Of a stretch of 64,000 nt of DNA, positions 51,980-60,195 are shown piece by piece. Below the pieces are notes generated by a model. That model saw only the letters and a list, made by a program, of their open reading frames with translations, was not told where the DNA came from and did not search any database. Numbering within the stretch: the stretch's first letter is position 1; each line of letters starts with the position of its first letter. Position numbers and translations under genes: made by a program. This DNA comes from Thioclava sp. JE_KL1. Lineage in GTDB: Bacteria; Pseudomonadota; Alphaproteobacteria; Rhodobacterales; Rhodobacteraceae. The stretch lies in NCBI RefSeq assembly GCF_009296265.1, contig NZ_WBJS01000002.1, positions 477,533-541,532 of the forward strand, in the 5' to 3' direction.

Positions 51980-53700
51980 CGTCTTCCTCTTGGCAAAAAT
52001 ATCCCGGGGGGTGAGGCGGGATCAGCGGCCTTCCAGTGGAAGGACGCCCCGCCGAACGCCCGAAGCGCGAGCGGAGGGCAGAACAGAGGGGGCAGAGCCC
52101 CCTGTCTGACCGATAGTTGCCGCTTGGCACTGAAAATATCGACGATGCTCGGCGTAACGCCCCCTGCGGAAAGCAAAGCGCCGAGATCGGTGAGGATCTC
52201 GGCGGCAAGGGCATCGGGTGCGTCAGGGTCGGGTCTCAACTCGACCCGCCTTATCAGCTCTCGGAGATGCTCATTGGCCTGGTGAACGAGCTCGGGATCG
52301 GCGAGCAAAGTCTCGAGTTCCTGCACGGCGCGGGCAAAGAGCGCGGCACTGTCGGTCGGAAGTTGTGGCAGAACTGCGCGGGTTTCTTGATGCTGATCCA
52401 GCTCGGCTTCAAGACCGGCGATCTCGCGTTCGAGGTCTTCCGCGCGCGCCTTGTAAGCGCTGTAGGGTGCGCCTTGCTCAATCGCCTCGAAGATCCGCTG
52501 GCGGCCCGTACGCGCTTTCTTAAGACGACGCTCGAGCCGCGTTGCGGCATCTGCGCCCTGGGCGCTCGCCAACTGCTTGTACTCCGCCTTGAGCGCGGCG
52601 TCGAAGCTTGCGGCCAGTTCCGCCGTCAGGAAGGTACCCCGGAGCTTCGCGAAGACGCGCGCCTCGATCCGGTCGCGGTGGATGGTCGTCTTGTTATCGC
52701 ACGCGCCTTTGCGGGCTTCGCGGCACCCGAAATGCGTTCGACCAACTTTTATATAGGTCGCGCCGCAGCAGCCGCAGACCAACAAACCGCTCAACAGGTG
52801 CTTGCTGCGCCGGGCCCCGACGGGATTACCCTTGCTTTTGGCTTTTACGGCTTGGGTCGCAAGCTGCGTTTCTACTCGCTTCCATAGATCTTGATCGATG
52901 ATCCGCAGCGCCGGGATCTCGATCTCCGTGGCCGCGCTCGGGGTTTCGTAGACCTCCTTGCTCCCGGTTTCGGGATGATAGCGGCGTGACGTCTTCGCGA
53001 CGCTCGCAATGCCGATGTAGAGGCGATTGCGCAGCATGCCTTCGAACCGCGCCGGATTCCCTCGGATCGTGCTGATATCCCAAGTGCCACCGCGCGGCGC
53101 CGGAATGCCATCGTGATTTAGCCGCTTTACGATCGCCTGCGTCGAATGCCCGTCCGCGAACTCGCGAAAGATGCGGCGCACAACTTCGGCCTCCTCGGGA
53201 TTGATCTCGCGGTTGAGCCCTTCGTCGCCGTCACGCTTGCGGTAGCCATAAGCACTCGTGTGAAGCCGTTTCCTGGTGAGCCCCTGAACCATTCCGCGGC
53301 GCGTGTGTTCTCCGATCATTTGCGAGTAGAACTGCGCGCCAAGCGCGTTGATCAGAACTTTGAAGAAGTCCTGTTGACCCTCGGCAACCGAATAGAGCTC
53401 GGCCTGCTGAAACTGGAACAGCTCGTAGTGATTGAGAGCGTCCGCGATCTTGCGAGTCAGACGATCCACGGCTTCGATGACGATCGCATCGACCTGTCGC
53501 GCGTTGACTGCAGCACACAGCGCCTGGAGACCTTCGCGGCGCGTGTTGCGTCCAGATTTCTCGTAATCCGTGAAACGATGGGTCACCACCCAGCCGCGCT
53601 CGGCTGCAAAACGCTCCGCCATGGCGACCTGATCGTCGATCGACGTTTGCTTTTGGAGACCCGAGCTATAGCGAGCATAGATTGCGACGCGTTTCGTCAT
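51976..53700 (-). CDS. Large serine recombinase (integrase of the island)
   Basis: The 574-residue protein has a resolvase domain (YARYSSGLQKQTSIDDQ, with Ser12 as the likely nucleophile), a Recombinase domain (about 165-275) and a zinc ribbon (LLVCGCCGATYIKVGRTHFGC...CDNKT). A long coiled coil (about 360-430) follows. It would cut and exchange DNA at att sites to insert and excise the element. Residues up to about 532 are typical of the family; the last 42 are encoded by the chromosomal repeat at 51983-52103, up to a TAG at 51976. It therefore lies at the left attachment junction. Its ATG overlaps the stop of a small upstream gene. Confidence 0.92.
   Translation of the reverse strand: MTKRVAIYARYSSGLQKQTSIDDQVAMAERFAAERGWVVTHRFTDYEKSGRNTRREGLQALCAAVNARQVDAIVIEAVDRLTRKIADALNHYELFQFQQAELYSVAEGQQDFFKVLINALGAQFYSQMIGEHTRRGMVQGLTRKRLHTSAYGYRKRDGDEGLNREINPEEAEVVRRIFREFADGHSTQAIVKRLNHDGIPAPRGGTWDISTIRGNPARFEGMLRNRLYIGIASVAKTSRRYHPETGSKEVYETPSAATEIEIPALRIIDQDLWKRVETQLATQAVKAKSKGNPVGARRSKHLLSGLLVCGCCGATYIKVGRTHFGCREARKGACDNKTTIHRDRIEARVFAKLRGTFLTAELAASFDAALKAEYKQLASAQGADAATRLERRLKKARTGRQRIFEAIEQGAPYSAYKARAEDLEREIAGLEAELDQHQETRAVLPQLPTDSAALFARAVQELETLLADPELVHQANEHLRELIRRVELRPDPDAPDALAAEILTDLGALLSAGGVTPSIVDIFSAKRQLSVRQGALPPLFCPPLALRAFGGASFHWKAADPASPPGIFLPRGRR
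51983..52103. repeat. GC-rich intergenic repeat, copy B, at the island junction
   Basis: CTTCCTCTTGGCAAAAATATCCCGGGGGG and the palindrome GGGGGCAGAGCCCCCT (52088-52103) reproduce the modules of the repeat at 3030-3130. Between them is a different, hairpin-rich 75 bases. The repeat marks the end of the chromosome; element sequence begins just after 52103. Confidence 0.75.
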
Positions 53701-53867
53701 TGTGCTTCTTCCTTCTGAGGCGCGGCGCGCCTGTTGGCGGGGATCGTATTCGCGAGATCCCGGACAACAGCGCGCGCCAGCAACCGTGCGATCGCGTTGC
53801 AGGCTGGTGGCACGATCGTTGCTTCATCGAGCGTATCGTTGGCGGCTGTGATGTGGGCGAATGGCAT
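53697..53867 (-). CDS. 56-residue protein coupled to the recombinase
   Basis: A short frame starts at the ATG at 53867, six bases after AAGGAG, and ends with TGA overlapping the recombinase ATG (ATGA), so the two are translationally coupled. The product (MPFAHITAANDTLDEATIVP...RLLARAVVRDLANTIPANRRA...) is predicted to be one amphipathic helix with a polar tail. I do not recognise the family. By position it may be a recombination directionality factor, a regulator or just a leader. A hairpin covers its ribosome-binding site. Confidence 0.6.
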   Translation of the reverse strand: MPFAHITAANDTLDEATIVPPACNAIARLLARAVVRDLANTIPANRRAAPQKEEAQ

Positions 53868-53875
53868 GGCAAGCT

Positions 53876-53900
53876 CCTTAGTGTCGGTGTCCTACTAAGG
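53876..53900 (-). promoter_or_regulatory. Hairpin covering the ribosome-binding site of the small gene
   Basis: CCTTAGT (53876-53882) and ACTAAGG (53894-53900) are perfect arms around 11 bases. On the minus-strand transcript the 3' arm contains the AAGG of the Shine-Dalgarno, so folding would hide it and could limit recombinase translation. Confidence 0.5.
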
Positions 53901-54343
53901 AAGCTGGGTTCATCGCTCAGAGCGCGGAAACGCGATCACGAAAAAACTGAAATTCGCGCTTCAACGCGGACCACAAGAAGCTCAAGTTCGTTGCGAACGA
54001 GCTTGCGCTAGCAGTCTCCTCAACGGCACGCTCACTTTTGGAAGAGGTTGAAAGTAGCGATCCGCTGCCTAAGGAACGAACCGAATTGGTGCAGAGCAAT
54101 GCGGATCTAGCTGACCAGCGAGGTGCAAAACGCGAGCTCGAAATCTTTTGCGGTGATCCAGCACTGGGTCCAAGCGCCGTCGCCGCAGCACAACCATTCT
54201 GTAGCAAAAAATTAAGCATTAACGCTAGAAATAGCCTCGCGAATCTTTATCATGATTGCCGATCCTACTGACCGCGCCTGCTCCCTCTACCCTGTCACTT
54301 ATGTTAAGATCTTTCCTCGCTTGGACATAGCAAGAAGAAATAT
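53901..54343. other. Island gap, possible decayed coding remnant
   Basis: No complete gene is visible. One plus-strand frame is open from 53951 to 54271 and gives plausible residues (KLKFVANELALAVSSTARS...). It has no ATG and no ribosome-binding site, so it may be a gene fragment left by earlier rearrangement. AT content rises towards 54.3 kb. Confidence 0.4.
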
Positions 54344-55579
54344 ATGTGTGAAAATTCTGATGAAACCATAAAGGGAGAATTACTTAAAATTGTCCACCTT
54401 GATGAAGAGACAGGCACGGTTTTTGTTAGGTATTCCGATGGCAGAACCGCTCGGCTTAACAATGTTGACTTTGGCTCGTTTTCTGCAAATGATGTTATTT
54501 TGGCTCACGAAGGGGGATTTCAAAAAGTTCCTGCTCAGGTTTGGCCTCATTCTCAATTAACTTCTATCGTAAGAAAGATTCTGAGCGACGGAACAGTTCT
54601 GGGCGAATCTGGAAGTGCAATTATCGTCCTGAGCAATCCAGATGGTCTTAATTTGGAACTTGATTTTACAGTTGAATTTGATAGCGGAAATTCCGCAATC
54701 ACTCGCATCATTTCCAAGGAGCCAATCCGAGCCCGCCAACATTTAGCCGAAGAGGAATTGTCGCCTGCTTCTTTCTTGGTCAAGCCGCAAGCGGACGGGC
54801 TATCCTTTGAAAATTTTGGTGGATATCCCAGCGTGGTCGCGAGAGCTAAAGAGTTGATCGAAACACAGCTCGAACGTCGCGATGAACTGGAGAAGATAGG
54901 AGCTCGACCTGTCAAAGGAATACTTTTTACTGGCCCGCCAGGAACAGGAAAGACGCATCTCGCACGTATTATTGCCAACCAAGCAGGGGCAGATTTCTAT
55001 GATATAAGCGGCCCAGCAATCGTAAGCAAATGGGTTGGCGACACAGAAGAGTTGCTTCGAAAAATTTTTGAACACGCGAAAAATTCCGATCGCGGGAAAG
55101 CAATCATATTTTTTGACGAAATTGACAGCATAGCGGAAAGTCGCACAGGAGACTCCCACGAGGCATCTCGTCGTTTGGTTGCCCAGTTTCTTACACTTAT
55201 GGATGGTTTCGAGACCAACAAGAACGCGACAGTTGTTATCGCCGCGACAAATCGTGCAGAGGCGCTCGACCCGGCGCTGACGCGGCCTGGACGGTTCGAC
55301 TGGGAGATCGAATTCGGCTTGCCCAGTCTAGACGACCGAATTGAAATTCTTACGATTGGGACTCAGAGCATTCGATGCTCAAGCGATCTTCCGCTCGTAG
55401 AGATTGCGACGAGAGCACATGATTGGTCTGCGGCGCGACTTACATCGATTTGGACCGAAGCAGCACTCATTGCCGCATCGGACAAGAGAGAAAAAATTGC
55501 TGGCGAGGATTTGGCGCAGGCCTTCGAAAGAGTATCGCGTCGCCCTGAGCGAAAGATGAATGGCAAATCAGAAAGATGA
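54344..55579 (+). CDS. Classical AAA ATPase, proteasome-ATPase/CDC48-like (single domain)
   Basis: The 411-residue protein has an N-terminal beta-rich, OB-like region (about 10-125) and one AAA module. Walker A is GPPGTGKT (197-204), the pore loop is SKWVGDTE (228-235), Walker B is IIFFDEID (254-261), sensor 1 lies in ATNR (301-304), arginine fingers in DPALTRPGRFD (309-319), and sensor 2 in WSAARL. The KWVG pore loop implies a threading unfoldase or remodeller. Its stop overlaps the start of the next gene (ATGA). The gene is AT-rich compared with the backbone. It may remodel or control its partner. Confidence 0.85.
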   Translation: MCENSDETIKGELLKIVHLDEETGTVFVRYSDGRTARLNNVDFGSFSANDVILAHEGGFQKVPAQVWPHSQLTSIVRKILSDGTVLGESGSAIIVLSNPDGLNLELDFTVEFDSGNSAITRIISKEPIRARQHLAEEELSPASFLVKPQADGLSFENFGGYPSVVARAKELIETQLERRDELEKIGARPVKGILFTGPPGTGKTHLARIIANQAGADFYDISGPAIVSKWVGDTEELLRKIFEHAKNSDRGKAIIFFDEIDSIAESRTGDSHEASRRLVAQFLTLMDGFETNKNATVVIAATNRAEALDPALTRPGRFDWEIEFGLPSLDDRIEILTIGTQSIRCSSDLPLVEIATRAHDWSAARLTSIWTEAALIAASDKREKIAGEDLAQAFERVSRRPERKMNGKSER

Positions 55580-56943
55580 TTAGTTTGAAAAATGCTTTTC
55601 AACGAGCAACACAACGCTTTTGCAGACAAAAAAGGATTTCGAATTCGGAACCTGAACCATTACGTGAGTTTGTTTACTTGGATGAAGTTAGCCTCGCCAG
55701 CCTTTTGGCCTCGCAAAAAGGAGAAATAACCGATAATATTACGTCTCAAACTGGAAATGAGCTAGGTGCTGAAATCTCCGGATCGGTCTCGACTCACAAC
55801 CCCTTAACTCCCTCTGCCGAAGTTCGTTCGCGCTTTCAGACAACCAATAGCAATTCCCTCCAGACTATCAGAAAGGCGACCGCCCAATCGCTCTTCCGAG
55901 AACTACACAAGCTAGACTATCTGCGGAAAATACAACCTGTCAAAGTATCAGAACGAGCCAAGTCAATCGAAGATTTGCGCTCAACAAAATTCTCTCATGT
56001 GGTTCATTCCGCCTCCGATTTAAAAAGAGGTGACCTTATAGAATTCAAAGTCAGATTGTCCGCATCTTGGATCTTCCAAATTAGCACCATGGTTGCAGAG
56101 TTTTCCGACATGTTTGATGAAAGTCCAGTCTTATTTATCGACCAAGTAAACTTCCTAGATCTCTATCAAGCAAGGAACGCTAATAAGATAATCAGTAAGC
56201 TTCTGGCGGGTCTGATTCCTGTTGATGGGGTCGTCTCAGATTACGTGGTCGTAAAAGGTGAGGAGAACCTTATCGTTCATCGTGATGCCATAAAAGGTTT
56301 AGATATCGAGATGCAGCCCCTTCGAATAGTGGGGGTGACTGAACACCTCGCGTATTGGAAAGACATCAGACGAATTCTCTTTGCAGACAACGAATTTACA
56401 ATACTTTGCAGGCTGTCTAAGTCGAACATCCAGAACAACTGGAACCCGATTAAAGCAGCAGACATCTTCAAGGAATTTGCGCCTGACTTATCTCACCAAA
56501 TCGAAGCGACCACTCGCGCAGCAATGATGCAATCGACAAATGAGGATTTCGAAAATCGCCCTGCGGCAGACACTAATAAAATGGTCCTTGCTCTAAGAAG
56601 ATATAAAGATATTTTGCTTCAACGTGTCGGCAAAGATTCTAATATTGATCAAATATCTGACCTAGATCGTTTTATTGCAGACCTCTGGTTTGATGACAGT
56701 ACAGCCGAGGGGCAGCGAGCAGCGTTCGCGAGCGTAAAGAACAAAGTTGTAGAAATCACGGAGCACGAAATTAGTTCTGACGACGACTTGGCCGCAAGAG
56801 AACATGTTAGAAATAGTCTAAAAATTCCCTTACTCTCTCAGCCCTCGAGAGTTGTGCAGCAAAAAGCAGAAATTGCGCCTCCTGCGGCAAAAAAAGAGAA
56901 GACCCATCTTTTGGATGTCGAGGTCGTTGCAATTTATTGGTGA
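55576..56943 (+). CDS. DUF6414-like protein, partner of the AAA ATPase
   Basis: The 455-residue soluble protein opens, after a basic leader, with LREFVYLDEVSLASLLASQKGEITDNITSQ, which resembles the start of DUF6414 proteins. A Ser/Thr-rich segment, a helical middle part and a C-terminal disordered basic tail follow. No catalytic motif is evident. DUF6414 proteins tend to lie in accessory loci. It is translationally coupled to the AAA gene and has the same low GC. Assignment to DUF6414 is by memory of the N-terminal motif and should be treated as likely, not proven. Confidence 0.55.
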   Translation: MISLKNAFQRATQRFCRQKRISNSEPEPLREFVYLDEVSLASLLASQKGEITDNITSQTGNELGAEISGSVSTHNPLTPSAEVRSRFQTTNSNSLQTIRKATAQSLFRELHKLDYLRKIQPVKVSERAKSIEDLRSTKFSHVVHSASDLKRGDLIEFKVRLSASWIFQISTMVAEFSDMFDESPVLFIDQVNFLDLYQARNANKIISKLLAGLIPVDGVVSDYVVVKGEENLIVHRDAIKGLDIEMQPLRIVGVTEHLAYWKDIRRILFADNEFTILCRLSKSNIQNNWNPIKAADIFKEFAPDLSHQIEATTRAAMMQSTNEDFENRPAADTNKMVLALRRYKDILLQRVGKDSNIDQISDLDRFIADLWFDDSTAEGQRAAFASVKNKVVEITEHEISSDDDLAAREHVRNSLKIPLLSQPSRVVQQKAEIAPPAAKKEKTHLLDVEVVAIYW

Positions 56944-57203
56944 ATATCCGCTCTTCGAGCCGTGACTCCCTACGATTCACTTATTTCGGACTTGTAGCCT
57001 TCTCCAAACCCGAGGACGGGACCCAAGAACCGTACTTTTGACTAGAAAACCAGGGCGCTCGCAAGGCGCAAGAGCCGGTAAATTCTCGCTTCCAGCGGTC
57101 CAAGGTTGGGGAGTACCGCATCACCGTCCAAAAGGTTAACTATCGACAATTTGCACGAGGCAATTCATCTTTGCTTCGTATCAGAAATCAGAAAGGGAAG
57201 ATC

Positions 57204-57638
57204 ATGCCAAAATACCATGTATTCATTAGCCACGCCTGGTCTTACAGCGACCGATACACTGGAGTTATCAATCTTCTAAACATAGCAAAGACAAAAGTCA
57301 AAAATTTCGATTACGTCGATTATAGCGTTCCCGAGCATGACCCAGCTGTGGACCCAAATACTGAGGTTGGAGAACGAAAGCTCACTGCGCTTCTACAGGC
57401 ACAAATTGCGAGAGCGAGCTCTGTCATCGTTCCTGCCGGGATGTACGTTAACAATAGATTCTGGATTCAGAAAGAGATTGATCTTGCCAAACATGGGTTT
57501 AACTATCCAAAAAGGTTAATAGCTATTCGCCGCCGCGGCCAACAACGAACGCCTCAGGATTTGATAGAGATAGCAGACCAAGTGGTGAGCTGGAGCAGCA
57601 CATCCCTGGCAAGGGCTGTTGCTGACATCCCCGAGTAA
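57204..57638 (+). CDS. TIR-like (ThsB/DUF1863) domain protein
   Basis: The 144-residue protein is a stand-alone TIR-like domain of the PF08937 (ThsB) family. It has the opening strand YHVFISHAWSYSDRYTGVINLL, DYSVPEHDPAV, LLQAQIARASSVIVPAGMYVNNRFWIQKEIDLA with conserved Glu91, and IAIRRRGQQRTPQDL. In Thoeris, ThsB senses phage and makes an NAD-derived signal. Here no ThsA partner follows. The start at ATG 57204 follows GGGAAG. A 260-base gap separates it from the DUF6414-like gene on the same strand, so co-transcription is possible but not shown. Confidence 0.8.
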   Translation: MPKYHVFISHAWSYSDRYTGVINLLNIAKTKVKNFDYVDYSVPEHDPAVDPNTEVGERKLTALLQAQIARASSVIVPAGMYVNNRFWIQKEIDLAKHGFNYPKRLIAIRRRGQQRTPQDLIEIADQVVSWSSTSLARAVADIPE

Positions 57639-57696
57639 AGCGAGAGTTAGGCCAATGTTGAATTCGAGATTGACGTCTAGCCATTAGGTTTTTCTG

Positions 57697-57729
57697 GGAA
57701 GGGCGCATGTATTAAAGATGCGCCCTTCC
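57697..57729. terminator. Perfect 12-bp stem-loop between convergent genes
   Basis: GGAAGGGCGCAT and ATGCGCCCTTCC pair perfectly around nine bases between the TIR-like gene and the convergent NDT/TPR gene. No T-run follows on either strand, so it may act through RNA stability rather than as a classic terminator. Confidence 0.55.
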
Positions 57730-57807
57730 TACTGCAACCAAATCGGAGCCTCAATACGCTCAGGATAACGCCTTGCGGACTTGTCGGAAGTAGAAACATG
57801 AGTCTAT

Positions 57808-59055
57808 TTACTGAATGCTTAGGCCTTCGCGATATTTCAAAACGCTCTCTTTTCCCGAAAGATAGGTTTCGTTCTGCCATTTAGCCGGAGAAAGCGAGAA
57901 GAACTTATCTTCAAAGGCAACACCCTCATCATCTCGCCCCAAGGCGAAGTGGCAATTTGCTAATGTAGCGTATACCCAGAGCTGGTCAGATCGTTCCTCA
58001 AAGTTCTTGGATGCAACCACTTCCAGCAAATTTTTAATAACTTTATCACGAATTTTTCCAGCAGACATTTGATCAAAAAGCCGCTCTCGACCTTGCGTCT
58101 GAATTGTCGACCTCGTCTCATAGCAGACGGCAGCATTTTCGCCATTGTAGTAATCATTCTTCAAATCAAATCCCCGCTCATACAAACGGATTGCAAAATC
58201 AAGGGTCGCCTTATCATGGTTGTGGGACCATAGGCGCTTGTGAATCGCACCGGCGATCCCGAGCGTCTCGGGATCGTTTGAGTTTTCTGGCTCTAGGGGT
58301 TCCAATATGTGGAGAGCTTTCATTAGTGCCAAAGGTTCAGACGGGTGCTTCGACTTGTAAGTATGCAAGGCAGTCTGCTGTCGTAGGTAAGGATTATCCG
58401 AGCGCATTTCCAAGAGCGCCCGAAATTTTTTCGCTGCTTCGCAATGATCAGAATCGTGCGCAGCCGTCTCGGCCGCATCCAAGAGGTCTGAGAAACGCTC
58501 CTGTTCTTCCTCCGCTTCCTCCAAAACCTCTTCATATTGAGCGTCGGTAAGGTAGGGCTGCTTAAGAAATGGAATATAAGTGTAAACTGGACTATCTGGA
58601 GTTTCGGACTTTGACGCAGCTTCTATTAACTTCGATAGCTCCGCTTGCGCACGTGCAGCCTCTCTGTGCCCAATGTCTTCACCCAAATGATCGTACATGA
58701 AAGTCGATGTATGATCTAGGTCGAAATGCAACCTCCCCTTCCTCTCCTTCATAATTATTGTCGAGTAGGGACGGAGTGCGTGCCGCACACCGAGTTCATA
58801 GACGGCGTTGACATTTCCAGTTGAGATATCCGCGACTACCAGGTCAGCCCTAAGCAGCATTTCGTACATGCGAACATCGATTATTCCAGAATGAAGAATT
58901 TCGTTTGCCCTAATGCATCGATACCCACATGCCTCGACAGCAGGTTGAATAATCGCTTCGTAAGTCGCATCTAAATCCAAAAGCCGCCCTGTTTCGTAGT
59001 CGGTTTTCTTTCCAAATCCCATGACTACAAAGCAAACTTTTTTTTCTGCTTCCAT
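57808..59055 (-). CDS. NDT-like sensor/effector domain with TPR region (TRAFs-binding/DUF4071-like)
   Basis: The 415-residue protein begins with a nucleoside-deoxyribosyltransferase-like domain (about 7-105): VCFVVMGFGKKTDYETGRLLDLDATYEAIIQPAVEACGY, then MLLRADLVVADISTGNVNAVYELGVRHAL. The family catalytic position is Glu in YELGVRHAL. A Glu-rich linker (about 170-190) and a TPR-like helical region (about 190-410) follow. This layout is known from proteins labelled MAP3K TRAFs-binding or DUF4071, found in NTP-dependent conflict systems. Glycosidase or NAD/nucleotide processing is only inferred. Confidence 0.7.
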   Translation of the reverse strand: MEAEKKVCFVVMGFGKKTDYETGRLLDLDATYEAIIQPAVEACGYRCIRANEILHSGIIDVRMYEMLLRADLVVADISTGNVNAVYELGVRHALRPYSTIIMKERKGRLHFDLDHTSTFMYDHLGEDIGHREAARAQAELSKLIEAASKSETPDSPVYTYIPFLKQPYLTDAQYEEVLEEAEEEQERFSDLLDAAETAAHDSDHCEAAKKFRALLEMRSDNPYLRQQTALHTYKSKHPSEPLALMKALHILEPLEPENSNDPETLGIAGAIHKRLWSHNHDKATLDFAIRLYERGFDLKNDYYNGENAAVCYETRSTIQTQGRERLFDQMSAGKIRDKVIKNLLEVVASKNFEERSDQLWVYATLANCHFALGRDDEGVAFEDKFFSLSPAKWQNETYLSGKESVLKYREGLSIQ

Positions 59056-59652
59056 ACTATTTCGCTCTCTAACATGTTGCTAAAGGGACCCTACTGGGTT
59101 GGAATTCGCGGCTCAAGTGACGATAGCCTCGGAATGGTCCGGTGCTGGCGTAATTTTTCTTAAACCTGAACGTGTCCATGGCGATGGAACTCAGCGTTGA
59201 AGAAAGGACTTCGCTACCCCACCGTTTTCACTGACACTAAGTTGGTCGTTCGGGGGGGGGGCTGATGCCGCAGGCAGAACTAAGTGAAGGAAGAACACGG
59301 CTCTCTTCATACTCCTCAAGCTACCATCGTTCGCTTCTGATTGACGATTGATGCCGCAGGAAGGTTTCAGGAGCAAGTTGCACGGCGTCCTTTCTAGCGC
59401 ATACGAACATGTTTTAGATGCTCGGGGCCACTATGCTGATCACTCGGGTCTGCGACATGGATTCGGACACAGTGCCGCCATAAGACAGTGGCCGCTTTTG
59501 CCCTGGGGGCAGACCTTCTCCGCATCATCCTTCCACGAAGGCCCATTATGGGGCGTCGCGTCTAGTTCGAAGAACCATCTCGATCAAAAAGCGTTCTGAC
59601 CAAAGGCACTAATTCGACGTCAGTTGTATTGCAGGGCGGTTGGGCGCGCCGG
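59056..59652. other. Island gap with a ten-G run
   Basis: About 600 bases without a convincing gene. A run of ten G residues lies at 59252-59261. Short open frames on both strands lack starts with ribosome-binding sites and have no domains. Confidence 0.45.
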
Positions 59653-59745
59653 TTACGGTTGAGTCTGGAGCATTTCGCGGAAAGGATTTGTTGGCGCGCC
59701 CTGGCGGATTACCACCGCCATCTCTTCGAGCCCGTTCGGCGTCAT
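59653..59745 (-). CDS. Possible 30-residue protein, last in a minus-strand cluster
   Basis: An ATG at 59745, seven bases after the stop of the preceding gene, opens a 30-codon frame (MTPNGLEEMAVVIRQGAPTN...). Spacing suggests it is co-translated, but length is too small for a family call. Confidence 0.3.
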   Translation of the reverse strand: MTPNGLEEMAVVIRQGAPTNPFREMLQTQP

Positions 59746-59752
59746 ATCTTCA

Positions 59753-60088
59753 TCATGCGGCTCGCTGGATGCTGCTCGCGTGCTCGACGCCGAAAGCAAC
59801 GGCCGTACGATAGGAACCGTTGATCGCGTCCCGAAGTCGACGCATCGCGCTATCGAGTTCGCGTGCAAATCGTTCTTCGGGTTCGATCCGCGCGAGGTGG
59901 CGCAGAATCTCCGCACCCGCCTCCCGGAAGCCCTCGCCAAAGACGTCGCCCTCGACCACAAGTCGTTCGCAAAAATCGCGATCAAACTCCGCGCCGCGGA
60001 GAGCGTCGGCCGGCAGCGCATCGAGAGCGTCGATTGCCACGCTTGCCAGCGTGTTCACATCGTCAATCAGACTCGGTTTCTGAAACAT
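59753..60088 (-). CDS. Unrecognised 111-residue helical protein
   Basis: The ATG at 60088 stands behind AAAGGATG. The product is acidic and Ala-rich: LIDDVNTLASVAIDALDAL, then DRDFCERLVVEGDVFGEGFREAGAEILRHLARIEPEERFARELDSAMRRLRDAINGS. It is predicted to be all-helical. I do not recognise a family. It belongs to a run of small minus-strand genes (61233 to 59653) separated by GC-rich hairpins. Confidence 0.55.
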   Translation of the reverse strand: MFQKPSLIDDVNTLASVAIDALDALPADALRGAEFDRDFCERLVVEGDVFGEGFREAGAEILRHLARIEPEERFARELDSAMRRLRDAINGSYRTAVAFGVEHASSIQRAA

Positions 60089-60118
60089 CGGACATCCTTT
60101 CAAAGCAGAACTGCGGGC

Positions 60119-60147
60119 GCTGCGGCCCTCATCGAGGGGCCGCAGCG
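60119..60147 (-). repeat. Intercistronic hairpin 1 of the small-gene cluster
   Basis: GCTGCGGCCCTC and GAGGGGCCGCAGC pair with one bulged base around a three-base loop, in the gap between two minus-strand genes. It could stabilise or terminate the transcript in part. Confidence 0.6.
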
Positions 60148-60195
60148 GTTGCGGTTCAGCCGATCCCATTAGGATCATTCTGCGCGATCGCGAAA

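Noticed and set aside
51976..53700. Recombinase as a truncated or frameshifted pseudogene
   Set aside because: The resolvase, recombinase and zinc-ribbon parts are intact. Only the last 42 residues are atypical, which is explained by read-through into the chromosomal repeat at the junction.
54038..54271. A 77-codon frame starting with TTG
   Set aside because: The frame is open further upstream without a start codon and lacks a ribosome-binding site. At most it is a decayed remnant, noted as part of the gap.
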